A DNA stretch of 64,000 bases from Calvatia gigantea. Lineage: Eukaryota > Basidiomycota > Agaricomycetes > Agaricales > Lycoperdaceae. Shown here one piece after another: positions 1-10,811 of this stretch. Each line of letters begins with the position of its first letter. The stretch's first letter is position 1. The DNA is taken from contig JACAAK010000003.1 in assembly GCA_025093985.1 (NCBI GenBank), positions 3,534,001 through 3,598,000 on the forward strand, written 5' to 3'. The position numbers were made by a program, and so were the translations under genes. The notes under the pieces were generated by a model that saw only the letters and a program-made list of their open reading frames with translations, was not told the DNA's origin and searched no databases.

Positions 1-18
1 AGCAGGGGTCGATACGAA

Positions 19-1248
19 TCATAACTGTTGATCTAAGGGTATGTGACCGCGCAGTTTGACAAGGCTTAGCAGCATCGCGTTATTCGGCATCCTGACTTTG
101 TGTGTTCGCCCAATATTCAAAAGATATCCATTGATGTAATCAATTTCTGTTGGATTGCCGCGGCGTATATCAGATAACATGGAAGAAATATTCCCTCTGG
201 TGGCATTCACGACCTTCAAAACCTCTTCTTCCAAGGCGCTTTTGGTCAATGCTGGTGGAAGACGTGCTACGGAGACGTCATTGACGTCTACACCCTGCTC
301 TTCCATTCCTTGGATCCACTCGTTGGTCTCCGACTGGAATTCAGCAGCGAAGCATTGAGAGGCTTCGTAGCACACTGAATTCATGATTCGGTGTGCGGCT
401 GGTGAGGTGAAGAGGTCGCCGTTCCTGCAGCCCATGATTGAAGTGAGTGGATTAATGACGGCGTTAACTACGAGTTTGCGACGGAGAATGACCTGCATTT
501 CGTGCATGGGCCGCCATATTGTGTGAAGGGGTTCGAGAAGGAGTAAGACGGCAATGGTATCTCGTAGAGACTTGTATCGCGCGAAATGAGGGTCCTGGGC
601 GGTAGTGATATCATTTAATTGGAGCTGACGCTCGGAGCGTGGGACCGACGCGTCGTCTAGGCTAGCTTCAAAATTGCGTCCTTGGGAGTCTGGGATAATT
701 CCAAAGTCGATGGTACCAATGCCGGTGTGGACAACATGGTGGAAGCTTTTGGTGAAGACACCATGGGTGTTGGATGCGAGGATGAAATGTGGACGTTGCT
801 CTGAGTTACGAAATACCTGGTTTGCAAGTTCCTCATAGAGGCCCATACCATTTTGGAGTAGAACGATAGTAGAGTTGGCGGAAAGACGTGGAGCGAGTTT
901 GGTGATGGCGGGGAGTGCTTGATGAGCTTTTGTTGTGACGAACAGAGATTCTATAGGGGTATTGAAGTTTTTCTCCTGATCGCTTTTGGTCGTGGCTGTG
1001 GTCTTTGAGTATGACGCGCCGCGGGAAAGAGGTAACGGTTTGTCAAAGGTGTCGACCTTGTAACCTGTTGAGGGAATGACGATGCCATTGGTCTCAACAC
1101 GGATGAGGTTTCCTGAGACAAGAGTTTGTTCGGCCTGTGTTCGGAGCTTATGAATGAGGGTGACCGGGTATTCCGAGGGAACAGCACGTCGAAGGTGGTG
1201 AGCGACAAAGGCGCCTATCGAGCCCAAACCCAGCACATGGAAGTGCAT
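19..1248 (-). CDS. 2-dehydropantoate 2-reductase-like protein (ApbA/PanE fold)
   Basis: Single-exon gene of 409 codons. The open frame extends further upstream, but the first ATG at 1248 places the Rossmann nucleotide-binding motif GLGSIG directly at the N terminus, as in ketopantoate reductases, so I chose that start. The second half holds the family signature around RRKLVVNAVINPLTSIMGC, where the Lys and Asn are the expected catalytic and substrate-binding residues. A C-terminal helical domain with EIDYINGYLL matches the ketopantoate reductase C domain. Known role of the family: NADPH-dependent reduction of ketopantoate to pantoate in coenzyme A synthesis. Fungi carry several divergent paralogues, so the true substrate is uncertain. 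It ends in LDQQL before TGA and has no in-frame damage. It is divergently arranged with the PB1 gene. Confidence 0.82.
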   Translation of the reverse strand: MHFHVLGLGSIGAFVAHHLRRAVPSEYPVTLIHKLRTQAEQTLVSGNLIRVETNGIVIPSTGYKVDTFDKPLPLSRGASYSKTTATTKSDQEKNFNTPIESLFVTTKAHQALPAITKLAPRLSANSTIVLLQNGMGLYEELANQVFRNSEQRPHFILASNTHGVFTKSFHHVVHTGIGTIDFGIIPDSQGRNFEASLDDASVPRSERQLQLNDITTAQDPHFARYKSLRDTIAVLLLLEPLHTIWRPMHEMQVILRRKLVVNAVINPLTSIMGCRNGDLFTSPAAHRIMNSVCYEASQCFAAEFQSETNEWIQGMEEQGVDVNDVSVARLPPALTKSALEEEVLKVVNATRGNISSMLSDIRRGNPTEIDYINGYLLNIGRTHKVRMPNNAMLLSLVKLRGHIPLDQQL

Positions 1249-1745
1249 TGAAATCGTTTCAAAGTGCCAAAAACGTGACCCATCCATCCACCTCCCCATC
1301 ACGTGAGCGCTTGAACGAACGGGCCCGAGTACCGAGCGGTACCCCCACCCCAAGATATACACTGTAGGTATGTAAAACAAAGCTGGGGGGGGGGGATCTT
1401 AGCGAAGTAAATAGACAGCACGCACAAAAAGTTTTGTCTGTCGATGGTTGTGTGAGTACCACTCCATGGTAAACAGCATATGCTGCTGTTCTTCAGGGGG
1501 TGGTTAATTTGAACAACATTGAGCGGTAATGTAAATTTGCTTGTAGTGGTACAATACAGAAATCATGATCATCATCGACTGCGTGGCGTGGAGCCGCTCT
1601 GACGAGGTGCCACGGCCATAGAAATCAATGGAAAGCTGCGCCAATCTAAGTCACTTCGCTGTGGTCCGCAGCAACAGCACTGCGGAGTTCTAAAATAGTT
1701 GCCTTATATTGCCCACCATCCGCTCCCTGTTCCTCTCCACCACAA
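1249..1745. promoter_or_regulatory. Divergent intergenic promoter region with G homopolymer
   Basis: About 500 bp separate the start codons of the ketopantoate-reductase-like gene (-) and the PB1 gene (+). It holds a run of about 12 G at 1384-1395 and an AT-rich TTATATT patch near 1702, some 40 bp before the PB1 start. A bidirectional promoter is inferred from gene orientation only; no specific factor site is claimed. Confidence 0.4.
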
Positions 1746-4059
1746 ATGCCTACACACTTCAAACTCAAATTCAACGACCTCACAAGGAGGGCATCATTCC
1801 CTCACCAGCCCAATTGGAAAGAGCTGTCCGAGAAGATTTCGACCCTCTATGATATCCCGCAGCATCGGGTCGGCGTGACTTACTTTGATGCTGAGAACGA
1901 GGAGATAACGTTGAACACCGAAGAGGAGCTGCAGGATTTCTATCTGTCATCTTATCAACCTGGAGATATCATCAAGTTTTCGGTCCGGGACTTGTCCTCC
2001 ACGAATCGGGGGCCGCCTGCGAATACTGGTCTTCGAAACACCTTCGGCCAGTTTGTTGACGTCGATATTCCCGGCATTGATGAGTGGCAAGCGGTTAACA
2101 ACATCCCTTCGCTTGAAGAGATTCTTGGCCGCACCTCTCTAGACACTGAGACTCGAAGCGCGTTTGTGGAGTCCGTAGCGAGCGAGGGGACTGTTCCTAA
2201 GGAAGAAGAAAACACCTTTGGAGAGCATCAGGATGATGAAGACATACGTAGTGACGCAACAGTGCCGCGCATCCCAGCCGAGGAGAAGGGAAAGGAGAGG
2301 GCTCATTACATGCGATCCATGTCTTCGACTCAGTCTTTACTCGCTGCGGATAGCGGCGACAAACCTCCTGTTCATGTCTATGACGTCAGTTCTGTTAGCC
2401 GATCCCCGACTGCCGGAGACTTTTCTCTCAATACGGCTGGCGTTCCCATCGCGGCTGAAAGCACCCCCCGGCTTTCAGCTCTGCCCCTGGAAAAGGATAC
2501 TTCTGTGCTCGAGAAGGGCCTCGAAAGGAAGCAAGAATTTGAAGACCCACCTCTTCCGTCATTCGACTCGTATCCGTCGCGATCTACCGGGCCCACTGAA
2601 TCTACGCAGTCCGCGCAGGCCTCTGTTAGTCTCGCTCGAGACGTCGCGGCTTTCCTGAACACGGTGTCTCGTGCCATCGCTTCTCATCCTGAGCTTGGTC
2701 AATCCCTAAACACCATCGTTCGTAACGCAACAAACGGCACCTACTGGTCCGCTCATCGTGAGGCTCTCTCTCACGCTGCTGCGGAATTCCAACGGAGTGC
2801 AGAGAACTTGGCTGAAGGCGGTCGGCGCGCTGTCGAAGAAGAGGCTGGGAGGAGGGTAGCTGAGGCCCTGAGCGGTGTTCTCAATATCTTCTCCCAGGCC
2901 CAGACTGCTGTGCACCCGAGTGCTAGCACCCCACCTTCTAATGTTCCCTCTGACGCAACTGCACAACAACCGGCTAACGTTAGCTCCGACTCGGCCCCTC
3001 AGCAGCCTAACAATACAAGTGCCCCACCTTCCAATGACACCAGTGCTCAGCCATGGCAGTCCGCTGCCCCTCCGCAGACACCACCTATGCCAGGGGCATT
3101 TCACTTGACGAACCCTGATGTCAGATTCGGAGGGTCGTTCCCATTTGATCGCAGACATACTTGGGGGGCTCGAGCATCGATGCCACCGAACTTCTCTCCA
3201 GGTCGTGGCATCCCTGGATGGGCTATGCCATACAGGAATGTTTCGTTTGGCTCAGGTGTACTTAATGCTACCGGTGGTGCTGTGCCATTTCAAACAGAAT
3301 CGGCAACTCACTTTACCAGTGCTTTCGCACCAGTTCCACCTGGACCAACCGATTTTGAGACGCCGATCAATACCAAGAACGACGAACGTCTCTCGCCACA
3401 AGATTTGAGGGCCAAGGTTGAAGAAGCCAAAAAGGCGTACAGGGCTGAGAAGGAACGATACCGTCGAGAGAGGGATGAGAGGAGAAGAGAAAAGGACAAG
3501 GAAAAAACCCCAAAGACAAACGATACTCCGTGAGTGGATCAGGTATCTGGATTGACCTTTGATCTTTCTAACAAAACGCTCTAGCAATACTTCACAGGAC
3601 CCGAACACTAGTATGCCACTCCGAGACACTGGTATAACCGCCAGCAACCCCAGACACGGTTTCCCTGGATTTGAGATAGTTAACATCACAGGATCGACGC
3701 CTCAAAGGCATAATACTCATCACGGTCACTTCCCTCGTCGACATGAACGGCCCGCCGAGGATCTCTTCACTCGAGCGGTTAACAGGATCAGCAGGAGGCT
3801 GGCAGATGTAAGTGAACCAAGGTGAACTTCCATTAGGGGCGTCACTGACTTCTTATCGTAGATGGGCTTCACCGAGAAAGCACACCCGGATCTGCCGCAA
3901 AAAATCAAACAGCTTGTTCCCAGTGATGGGGCTATAGCGAAAGATCGTGAAGACGACATTGTCACAACGTTGCTAGAAGCTATGCTTGCTTCTCCGAAGA
4001 GCCCCGGGCCAGCTGCTCCTGGTTCTAGTTCGAGGGACATACCTGGAGGTTGGCAATAG
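1746..4059 (+). CDS. PB1-domain protein, three exons
   Basis: Exons 1746-3529, 3585-3807 and 3862-4059 join in phase to give 734 aa. Introns are 55 and 54 nt with GTGAGT and GTAAGT donors. Residues 1-68 form a PB1 domain: a basic strand (HFKLKFNDLTRR) is followed by the acidic OPCA-like stretch YFDAENEEITLNTEEELQDF, so the domain can present both charged faces for PB1-PB1 pairing. The middle is Ser/Pro/Thr-rich and probably disordered. Residues 560-595 are a highly charged Lys/Arg/Glu helix (KVEEAKKAYRAEKERYRRER), a likely coiled coil. No ZZ finger, kinase or UBA domain follows, so it is not a recognisable p62/Nbr1 or Cdc24 homologue. A scaffold or adaptor role is inferred. TAA-free intron joining was checked by reading the frames by hand. 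Confidence 0.75.
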
Positions 4060-5119
4060 GCGTGCTGCTGCTTGATATGTTTTGGTATTCTTGTTTCATG
4101 ACGTTTTTTGTTATAAATATATGTTGCTGTACTAGTTACTTGTAGTGTAGGGTGACGTATGTGTAGATATATACTTCTTCCCCAGCTAGGGAAGGCTGAA
4201 CTTTGACGGGTATCGAAAACGACGATCGATATCGAGAGCAATTCGAAGATTGGGCGGGGTGATACGAACGAGGGAAGCACGTGAAAACAATTCAGTTGAT
4301 GGCACAGATGGTCAGTCGTGTGATGCATATCGAGGGTCAACTTTTGACGGTTGCCAAAATAAGCGACAACTTCCTTCACTCTGCGCAAACCCAAAATCTC
4401 CTGGAGCCCTTCACCCGTGCATCCCGCTTTCTGGTACCCGGTATCTAGGCTCAGACGTGCCATGGTAGGATAGCTATCACCGACTTTCGATTCTCGCAGT
4501 GTGTGTCAAGCGAGCGCAGTGTGATATGTTTGCAACTCCGATGGGTGTGAGTGCTCATTTGGATTTCAAAACTGGCCCTTGCTGTCACATCTTTGTCTTC
4601 GGCGATCTCCATTTATATCGTTTGTGATGTCAATACATGTCTCTGAGGCTTTCTAGCCATCACAACCTTCTTCACCCCTATGACTAACACGCAGGTTCCG
4701 GAACTCTTTAGATACCCAGTCATCAGTCGTAATTCCTATAAAAGATATCCAGTCAAGCATCTTCAGGACCAACTCTCCTCGACTCGCATAACCCAAGCCT
4801 CATATTGTGCTCCGTTTGAATCCTCCATCACTTCTTTCGCGTCGTTTCTGTAGGTATGTATTTGTCAGTGTGGGTCCACCAGTTATTTGGCCTCATGACT
4901 GCTCCGCAGGTTAAATAGCACTCCAAGCGCTTATCAAAATCTACCACAATTCTCTCCGCAAAGCACCTCCTTTTCCCGGTAATTATTGTGGCGGGAAGGT
5001 GGAGGCGAAATTCAGCTCTGAGAAATCCTTGCTTTGTTGTTCGTATCTGGTTGTCCCTTGACACGTCAAAGCAAACGGAACTGACGGCCATTTTTGTTCA
5101 TCAATTATAGCGGATCCCA
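4060..5119 (+). promoter_or_regulatory. Intergenic region: PB1 3' end and F-box promoter with possible 5'UTR intron
   Basis: The first 100 bp look like a 3' UTR (ATAAATATATG near 4112). Upstream of the F-box gene a TATAAAA box lies at 4737-4743, about 380 bp before the ATG. A sequence fitting an intron (donor GTATGT at 4854, branch-like CATGACTG, acceptor CAG at 4909, 56 nt) sits between the TATA box and the start codon, suggesting a spliced 5' UTR. Short open frames here have no coding character. Confidence 0.4.
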
Positions 5120-7021
5120 ATGTCAGCGCAACTCTATACTTATACCCCCATTTTTGGCGGGACGGTATTCCCTCACACTGTTCATCCGATGCCCCAGAAA
5201 ACACAACCTGCATCGCCCTTGTCCACTTTAGGAATCCTGCCACCTTCTCTGAACGCCCCTATCGAACGTCTAGTCCAACGATTCCCGGAACCATCAGCTA
5301 TCCGGTCCCATCTTCGCACATTTCCAGGTTCTAGACTGGTAGATGAATACGAAGAACTCTTGCGAAGCTTTCCTATACGTCAAATACACGGGAAGTCACG
5401 CACGAAGGAAGAATGGCTGTCGGTCAGCAAGCGGATCTACGCTGAAATTGTTCTTCCGTGGACGCCTCGTTTGCTTTCCCTGCAAGACCTATACCGGTAT
5501 CGCTGGGACACAAAACGTAGATTGGTGGTGATCTATTTGTTGGAGGAGGTGGTAAAGCGGTTGCATCCATTGCTTCATGTACCCATGACGGAAATGATCA
5601 CAATCGCGCGGTTGGACTACTCGGCTCGCTTTGGGAGGTTGTTTCGTGTTAATGAGCTCCCAGTCGAGATCCTCAGCAACATCTTCCATTACGTCATTTG
5701 GTCAGCAAACGACCCGGACGAATGCAATCGCGGCAGGTTGTCCCTCGGTGGAGTTTGCAGGCTGTGGAGGAGGCTTGTGATTGGGGACCCAACACTTTGG
5801 AACACATTCTGTTATCGGGTGGATTCTCCTGGAAAACTTGCGTTTTCAAAGCTTATGGTCGAGAGGTGTGGGTCGGCACCTATGGACATCCGTCTTAGGG
5901 ACACGCAGGAGAAACCGCTGACCGAGGACGCAATGGAGGATATATTGGACCACCTAACCTCACGGAGGAGTCAACTGCGGACTCTTAGTGTTGCAGTCCA
6001 AGAGTGGGAAGCAGGTCTTGCACTGCTTCGTTGGTTGCAGGCTTTTGGTACTCACAAAATACCCTGTATCCTAAAGCGCTTGGAAATCCACCGCTTGGGT
6101 CCGCCGTACATCCAGCTTGGACCAGGACAACCACCCAACTCGCTCCCCTCCGGCCCACTCCCATTCCTTGGTGGCACTTACGTTCGCAGCCTCCGGTACT
6201 TCGCCATCTCGGGCCTACACATTGACTGGACACAAACGACCCTCAAGCATCTTACCACCCTCGACATCCGCCGCGTTCCTCTCGACTCTGCCCCAGATAT
6301 GGACCGTTTCCGTGACATCCTCCTGGAGTGCCCAGACCTTGATCGCCTAGTTCTACACGGTGCTGGACCAAAGTGGAGGCCGCCCGCTGAACGTCACCCC
6401 CCTGTTACGTTGCACAAACTTAGGAGTCTGATCTTGGCGGACTTTGCGCTTAACTATGCGCAATTTGTCCTTTCCATCCTTCTCGCTCCAGATTTGAAGG
6501 AACTCGCACTTTATGGTTTCACAGGCGAGGACTACACTATGCTCTTTGAGCAACTCACCGGACTATTTCCTAAAGTCCGTTTGCTAACTATGGTATCCAT
6601 CGAGCTCACCCCGGAGGAGCACGGCGCATTAGCTCTCGTTCGCCTATTTGCGTCCATGCCTGAAGTCAAATTCTTGCAGGTATCCAAAGTTAGCGATTCG
6701 TTCTGGGATGCGTTCCACGTTGATCCCAAAGCGCTCGTCGAATATCCGAACCTTATTGACAACGTCATTGCCGATTCCACTCATATTCTCTTCCCTCATC
6801 TTAATTGCCTCGACATCAATTATAGCCCTTGGTCTTCTCTATGTGAATTCTTGACTTTACGTAGGCGCGTCGGCTATGGTGTCGACAAGGTCTACGTCGC
6901 CGAACCCTACTGGATGGAGCTAACCGCTGGCGAGAAGAACATCCTCCGACAGCTCACTCCGAAGCTCTTACCTCACAGCCATCCTTCCAAAATTCTCGAT
7001 GAGGAGCAATCCTTGGAGTGA
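5120..7021 (+). CDS. F-box protein with leucine-rich-repeat-like C-terminal region
   Basis: Uninterrupted 633-aa frame. An F-box-like motif starts near residue 178 (LPVEILSNIFHYVIW) and runs to about 228 (CRLWRRLVIGDPTLWNTF), the form common in Agaricomycete F-box families. Downstream are loosely repeated leucine-rich segments (LKRLEIHRL, LTTLDIRRV, LDRLVLHGA, LKELALYGF). By family knowledge the F-box recruits Skp1 in an SCF ubiquitin ligase and the C-terminal part selects the substrate; the substrate is unknown. About 177 residues lie before the F-box, including a helical segment around 95-160. Such genes are highly expanded in mushrooms, so orthology cannot be assigned. The lack of introns is unusual next to its intron-rich neighbours. 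Confidence 0.8.
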   Translation: MSAQLYTYTPIFGGTVFPHTVHPMPQKTQPASPLSTLGILPPSLNAPIERLVQRFPEPSAIRSHLRTFPGSRLVDEYEELLRSFPIRQIHGKSRTKEEWLSVSKRIYAEIVLPWTPRLLSLQDLYRYRWDTKRRLVVIYLLEEVVKRLHPLLHVPMTEMITIARLDYSARFGRLFRVNELPVEILSNIFHYVIWSANDPDECNRGRLSLGGVCRLWRRLVIGDPTLWNTFCYRVDSPGKLAFSKLMVERCGSAPMDIRLRDTQEKPLTEDAMEDILDHLTSRRSQLRTLSVAVQEWEAGLALLRWLQAFGTHKIPCILKRLEIHRLGPPYIQLGPGQPPNSLPSGPLPFLGGTYVRSLRYFAISGLHIDWTQTTLKHLTTLDIRRVPLDSAPDMDRFRDILLECPDLDRLVLHGAGPKWRPPAERHPPVTLHKLRSLILADFALNYAQFVLSILLAPDLKELALYGFTGEDYTMLFEQLTGLFPKVRLLTMVSIELTPEEHGALALVRLFASMPEVKFLQVSKVSDSFWDAFHVDPKALVEYPNLIDNVIADSTHILFPHLNCLDINYSPWSSLCEFLTLRRRVGYGVDKVYVAEPYWMELTAGEKNILRQLTPKLLPHSHPSKILDEEQSLE

Positions 7022-7418
7022 AGGGCTCCGGTTTGGCTTTTCCTACGGATATAATTTTTAGAATAAAGCCACTCCTTATTGACTTTTTTCGTTGCATTTT
7101 CGCTTTTCTGTGGTCTAGTTGTTCATGTTGTTCCCGCTTTCTTGCTCTGTCGCTTTCGTCGCAATTTGTTTCTTTGTGTGTGCAATTATACCTTGCTGTG
7201 GATCACCATTAGATATGTACCATATAATGGATACAGTGCGCTTGTTATATAACACATATATGCATAAAGTTGCAGTGATACTGTTTTAGGCCCGATTCAA
7301 GGCTTTTTTCGTTTTCGTCCATTCATAAATGGCGACGATGGGCTTCCGTCTGAGGAATCAGGTGTTGCAGTGATGGCCGTTTGTAGCTTATGTGAGACGC
7401 CATTGGGAAGAGTTTTTG
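7022..7418. other. Convergent 3' region between F-box gene and UTP17
   Basis: About 400 bp between two stop codons on opposite strands. It is T-rich on the plus strand and carries AATAAA at 7062-7067, a plausible polyadenylation signal for the F-box transcript. No gene seen. Confidence 0.4.
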
Positions 7419-10400
7419 TTACCGGCTGGCGGAGGGGTGTAGAGGTGTCTGTTTTGCCGTTGAGTTTGGTGGTCTGCGAGGGGGATTGATCTGCGGATCC
7501 GAGGAAGATTTAGTTGAAGATCCTGGTGAGGTAGTTTTGTTGAACCCACCACGTATAGCGTGTTTTCTGAATAGTCCCACAAGGTTATTTATCTCTGACG
7601 GTGTGACCGTCCGAGCGGGTGGAATGCTTGCCGCCTGTAATTCTTCCTCCTCCATCTCATCTTCTTCAACATCCATTTCCGGCAAGTTCTGCGGTTGTAG
7701 CTCTTCCACTGTCTCCCGCCGCTTCAAAAAGGTATGCATCAATGAATCAAAGAATGTGTTAAGTGGCGGCGTAAGGTATGCTGGTGTGCCGAATATCTCT
7801 TCGGTAGATTTTGGGGATGAGGAAACTTGATGTCGGGGCGGCCCGGACGAAGGCAGGTTTGTGAGGTCAATAAACGCAGAGGGTCCGAAAATATCTTGAA
7901 GTAATGTTGGTTTCCGAACAGCCTTATCAGTGCCTAGCTCTTTGGCGGAGGTGTCTTCCTGGGACACGTCGGCAGAATCGCCGAACGCGACGAAATTCCA
8001 GCTCTGGTCGATGCCCAAAAACGAGTAGTGGAAGGGTTGAGTAGTGTTTGAATACCAAGCTTTATTGAGAAGAGTAAAAGGCAAGGTATATACTTTAGTC
8101 GGATTCGGGGATCGGAGGGGAGAAAATTGATATTCGCATGGATCGAGAATCGTTAGAGTCACGTTCCTCGAAGACGGCGAACGACGAGCCTGAAGGGTGA
8201 GGGTGGGTCGAGTGGATCTTGTTTCTGGTAGGAAGATGCCATAAGACTGAAACTAATGTCAATACGAGGCAGGAGCCAGAGGGAAAACATCACTCGCCAG
8301 TGTGCGTAACGACATCCCAAAGAATCAAATGGGTGGCACCTCCGACAAGCAAATTCCGTCCCCCAATGAAATGGGCTGACCGCGGACTTTTGCACTCATA
8401 CGAAGTGATGATCCGAAGGACAGCATATCTAAACGTTTCGTAGATCACGATGCAGGATTCATAGCAAGCAGCAAGCAGTGAGTCGTCACAGGACCACGAG
8501 GTAGATTGAGGTTTTTCAGAATGGTATTTAAGTGTAGATCGCGCAACCCAAAATCCTGAGTCCAGTTGTGATGAGGGTAAGCAACTAGCGGGCAACGGAT
8601 AATGCTTACCTTCCCTTTCTCCGTTCCCCAGCCCCTGGGTCCTCAAACGCCACACTTTGATGCACCCGTCCTCTCCCACAGAGGTTAACTGCAAAGGTCG
8701 ATCCTTGCTCAGCTCTTGACTGAACGTTATTGAGGTGATTCGCTTGTGTCCGTGGGGTTTGTCAATCCGAGTGTTAAGTGTCCAATTCGTATTCTTCTGA
8801 TCCCAGCCCCAAATCTTCAGATATACCTCTGCTCTAAAATCATCGTCCCCTTTCCGTCTATCAACAGTCGCCATCCAGTGCCCAGATGGAGATATCACAC
8901 ATTGTTCGACACGAGAGTGCTCGATGGGCTTTTCTTCTCGTCTAGACACACGATTTGAAGGCGATACTTCGAGTTCATAAACAAGAGTGAATGTCGCAGG
9001 CGAATAAATTTGAAGCGAGGAAGGATGAGATGAAGGTAGAAGGACGGTAGAAGATAATGAATGTACTGCCAAAGGTGTCACCATGACCTTTGAAGGGGAT
9101 GAACTGTGGGCGTATGTGCCAGGATCTATTATAGGACGACTCGAAGTTATTTTAAATACATTAGATTTTTTAATGGTGACACACCGATTTTTACTCGTGA
9201 AAAACTCCTTGAAATTTTCAAAATACCGGCTCTCACGAACACGTATGTTGCATCTGCGAGTCCAAGTAGATACTCCTCCTCCCTAGTTTTCGACCTTGCA
9301 ATCGACACCGTGTTGATGGCGGACCCAACTCGAGGCACGAATTCCTTTCTTTTGGTATGTAATTGCCAAATAACTAAAACAGCCTCTTCGCCCCCACTCA
9401 GCAAATAAGCACCGTTGGGGGTAAATGTCAATGCAGACACAGCATGCGCATGCCAGTGCATTGACGATGTCTGGGTCTTTTTCTCCACACCCTTCACCCC
9501 CGAAGCCAGCCGATCGTTCAAACAATACCATAATCGGATAACCCCTTTGTCGTCACCGGTGGCAAAGTACTCTTCTGAAGGATGGAAAGCCAAGCAGGTG
9601 AGCCGTTCGGGAGACACATACTTCGTGAAGCCTGCTGTCAACGCCGATGTTTTGGCTACATAGACCTTGTGTGCTGCGGTGGCGACCAACCAGGCACCAT
9701 TAGACGAGATTGCCAGGCCTGTCGGAAATCGGGCCTTTCCCACAACTAACACCTCCGCAGATCGGAGAGATGTCGAATTCGCGGGGGTATCAAGATTTTG
9801 TAATGCGACACGCATCACAGCACCGCTATTATCTACGAGGGAAGAGGGGCAATGAATTTGACAGTTTGTGAGATGGATTTTCACCGACATACCCTGCTTG
9901 GAAGGACGGGACACAGCGACAAAAACGTAGTCCTTGAACTGCTCGTGCGCACAAATCAAATGTATGGGTTGTGCGACATCAATGGTCCTCAACAGCGTGC
10001 CATCTACGAAATCCCAGATCATTAACCGTCCATCCAAAGAACCAGTGATCAATTGGAACGGGTTATGGGGGTTGAGAACTGCGCAAGAAAGGGAGTTTGA
10101 TTGGCAACTTGTCGTTTCGTTGCTCGGTGTTGTCAAAGTAGACACAATTTGACCGGTTGCCACCGAACGAATTTGTATAGAGGAACCGACGAGGGAAAGG
10201 AAGTGACTGGAGAGATCGCATAAATATTGTGCAACGATGTCCTGAGATTACTGAACACACCTCCCATCCTTCGTAAAAACTGGCGACACCTTCCTCGTAA
10301 TAGGAGATGTTAGAGAGACCCATTTCCAGGGAACTTCTTTCCCTTCCCAACTTGATGTCGTTGCACCCTCCACAAGGGTGTGTTTCGCGGGCTTTGTAGC

Positions 10401-10514
10401 ATTTTCCTTTGCCTTGCCCTTTTCCGAGTTCATGCCTTTTTCTGGTTCTTCCGGAGCGTCGTACCTTTCCCGGGGAGCATGAAGGGAGTTTGTATGAGAT
10501 GCTAACGCTGCCAT
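7419..10514 (-). CDS. UTP17: Utp17/Nan1 (WDR75) family WD40 protein of the SSU processome
   Basis: Exons on the minus strand: 10514-10261, 10206-9185, 9125-8610, 8555-8294 and 8224-7419. Two tandem WD40 propellers are visible: LITGSLDGRLMIWDF, LACLAFHPSEEYFATGDDKG and YLLSGGEEAVLVIWQL, then the family motif FVPRVGSAINTVS, then LTSVGEDGCIKVWRL and GGATHLILWDVV. The C terminus is acidic (VEEDEMEEEEL) and ends in NLVGLFRKHAIRGG, as in Utp17. Known role: subunit of the t-UTP/UtpA complex that binds nascent pre-rRNA in the nucleolus. The intron 8556-8609 is 54 nt and stop-free, so it can be mistaken for coding. Between about 8090 and 8170 the frame changes by one base: FAVFEE and YTLPFTLL are in different frames. 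Either a one-base indel or an extra 70-nt intron (8093-8162) explains it. Confidence 0.82.
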
Positions 10515-10811
10515 CCAAGGAGCAGCGTTTGTTCAATATGATGATTGATGACCGCAAAAAAAGTGACACAAACAGTGTCCAAACAATCACCACTATCTCC
10601 AAAGTTATTTTAAGACCGATACTTCCCCACAGGCTACAGGTAATGTTATTTTGTACGTTACGTATGCTTTTGGATTCCCAATAAATTATCCTACCCAATA
10701 AAGTACACGCCAGCCATGGAATGTAAATGGCCGGCGTCATGACATGTGATGAAGTGCATGCCAGATACGAAGATACCAAAAAAAAAAAGAGGCAAAAAAG
10801 ACAACAATAGA

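Noticed and set aside
19..1380. Longer N terminus for the ketopantoate-reductase-like protein
   Set aside because: The upstream part begins at a TTG and precedes the Rossmann motif that should be at the N terminus; the ATG at 1248 fits.
2706..3158. Minus-strand 150-codon frame, and 3252-3689
   Set aside because: Antisense to the PB1 gene, with low-complexity mirror composition and no domain.
10063..10779. Long minus-strand frame of 238 codons
   Set aside because: Shadow frame over UTP17 exons 1 and 2; the spliced UTP17 frame carries the conserved WD40 motifs.
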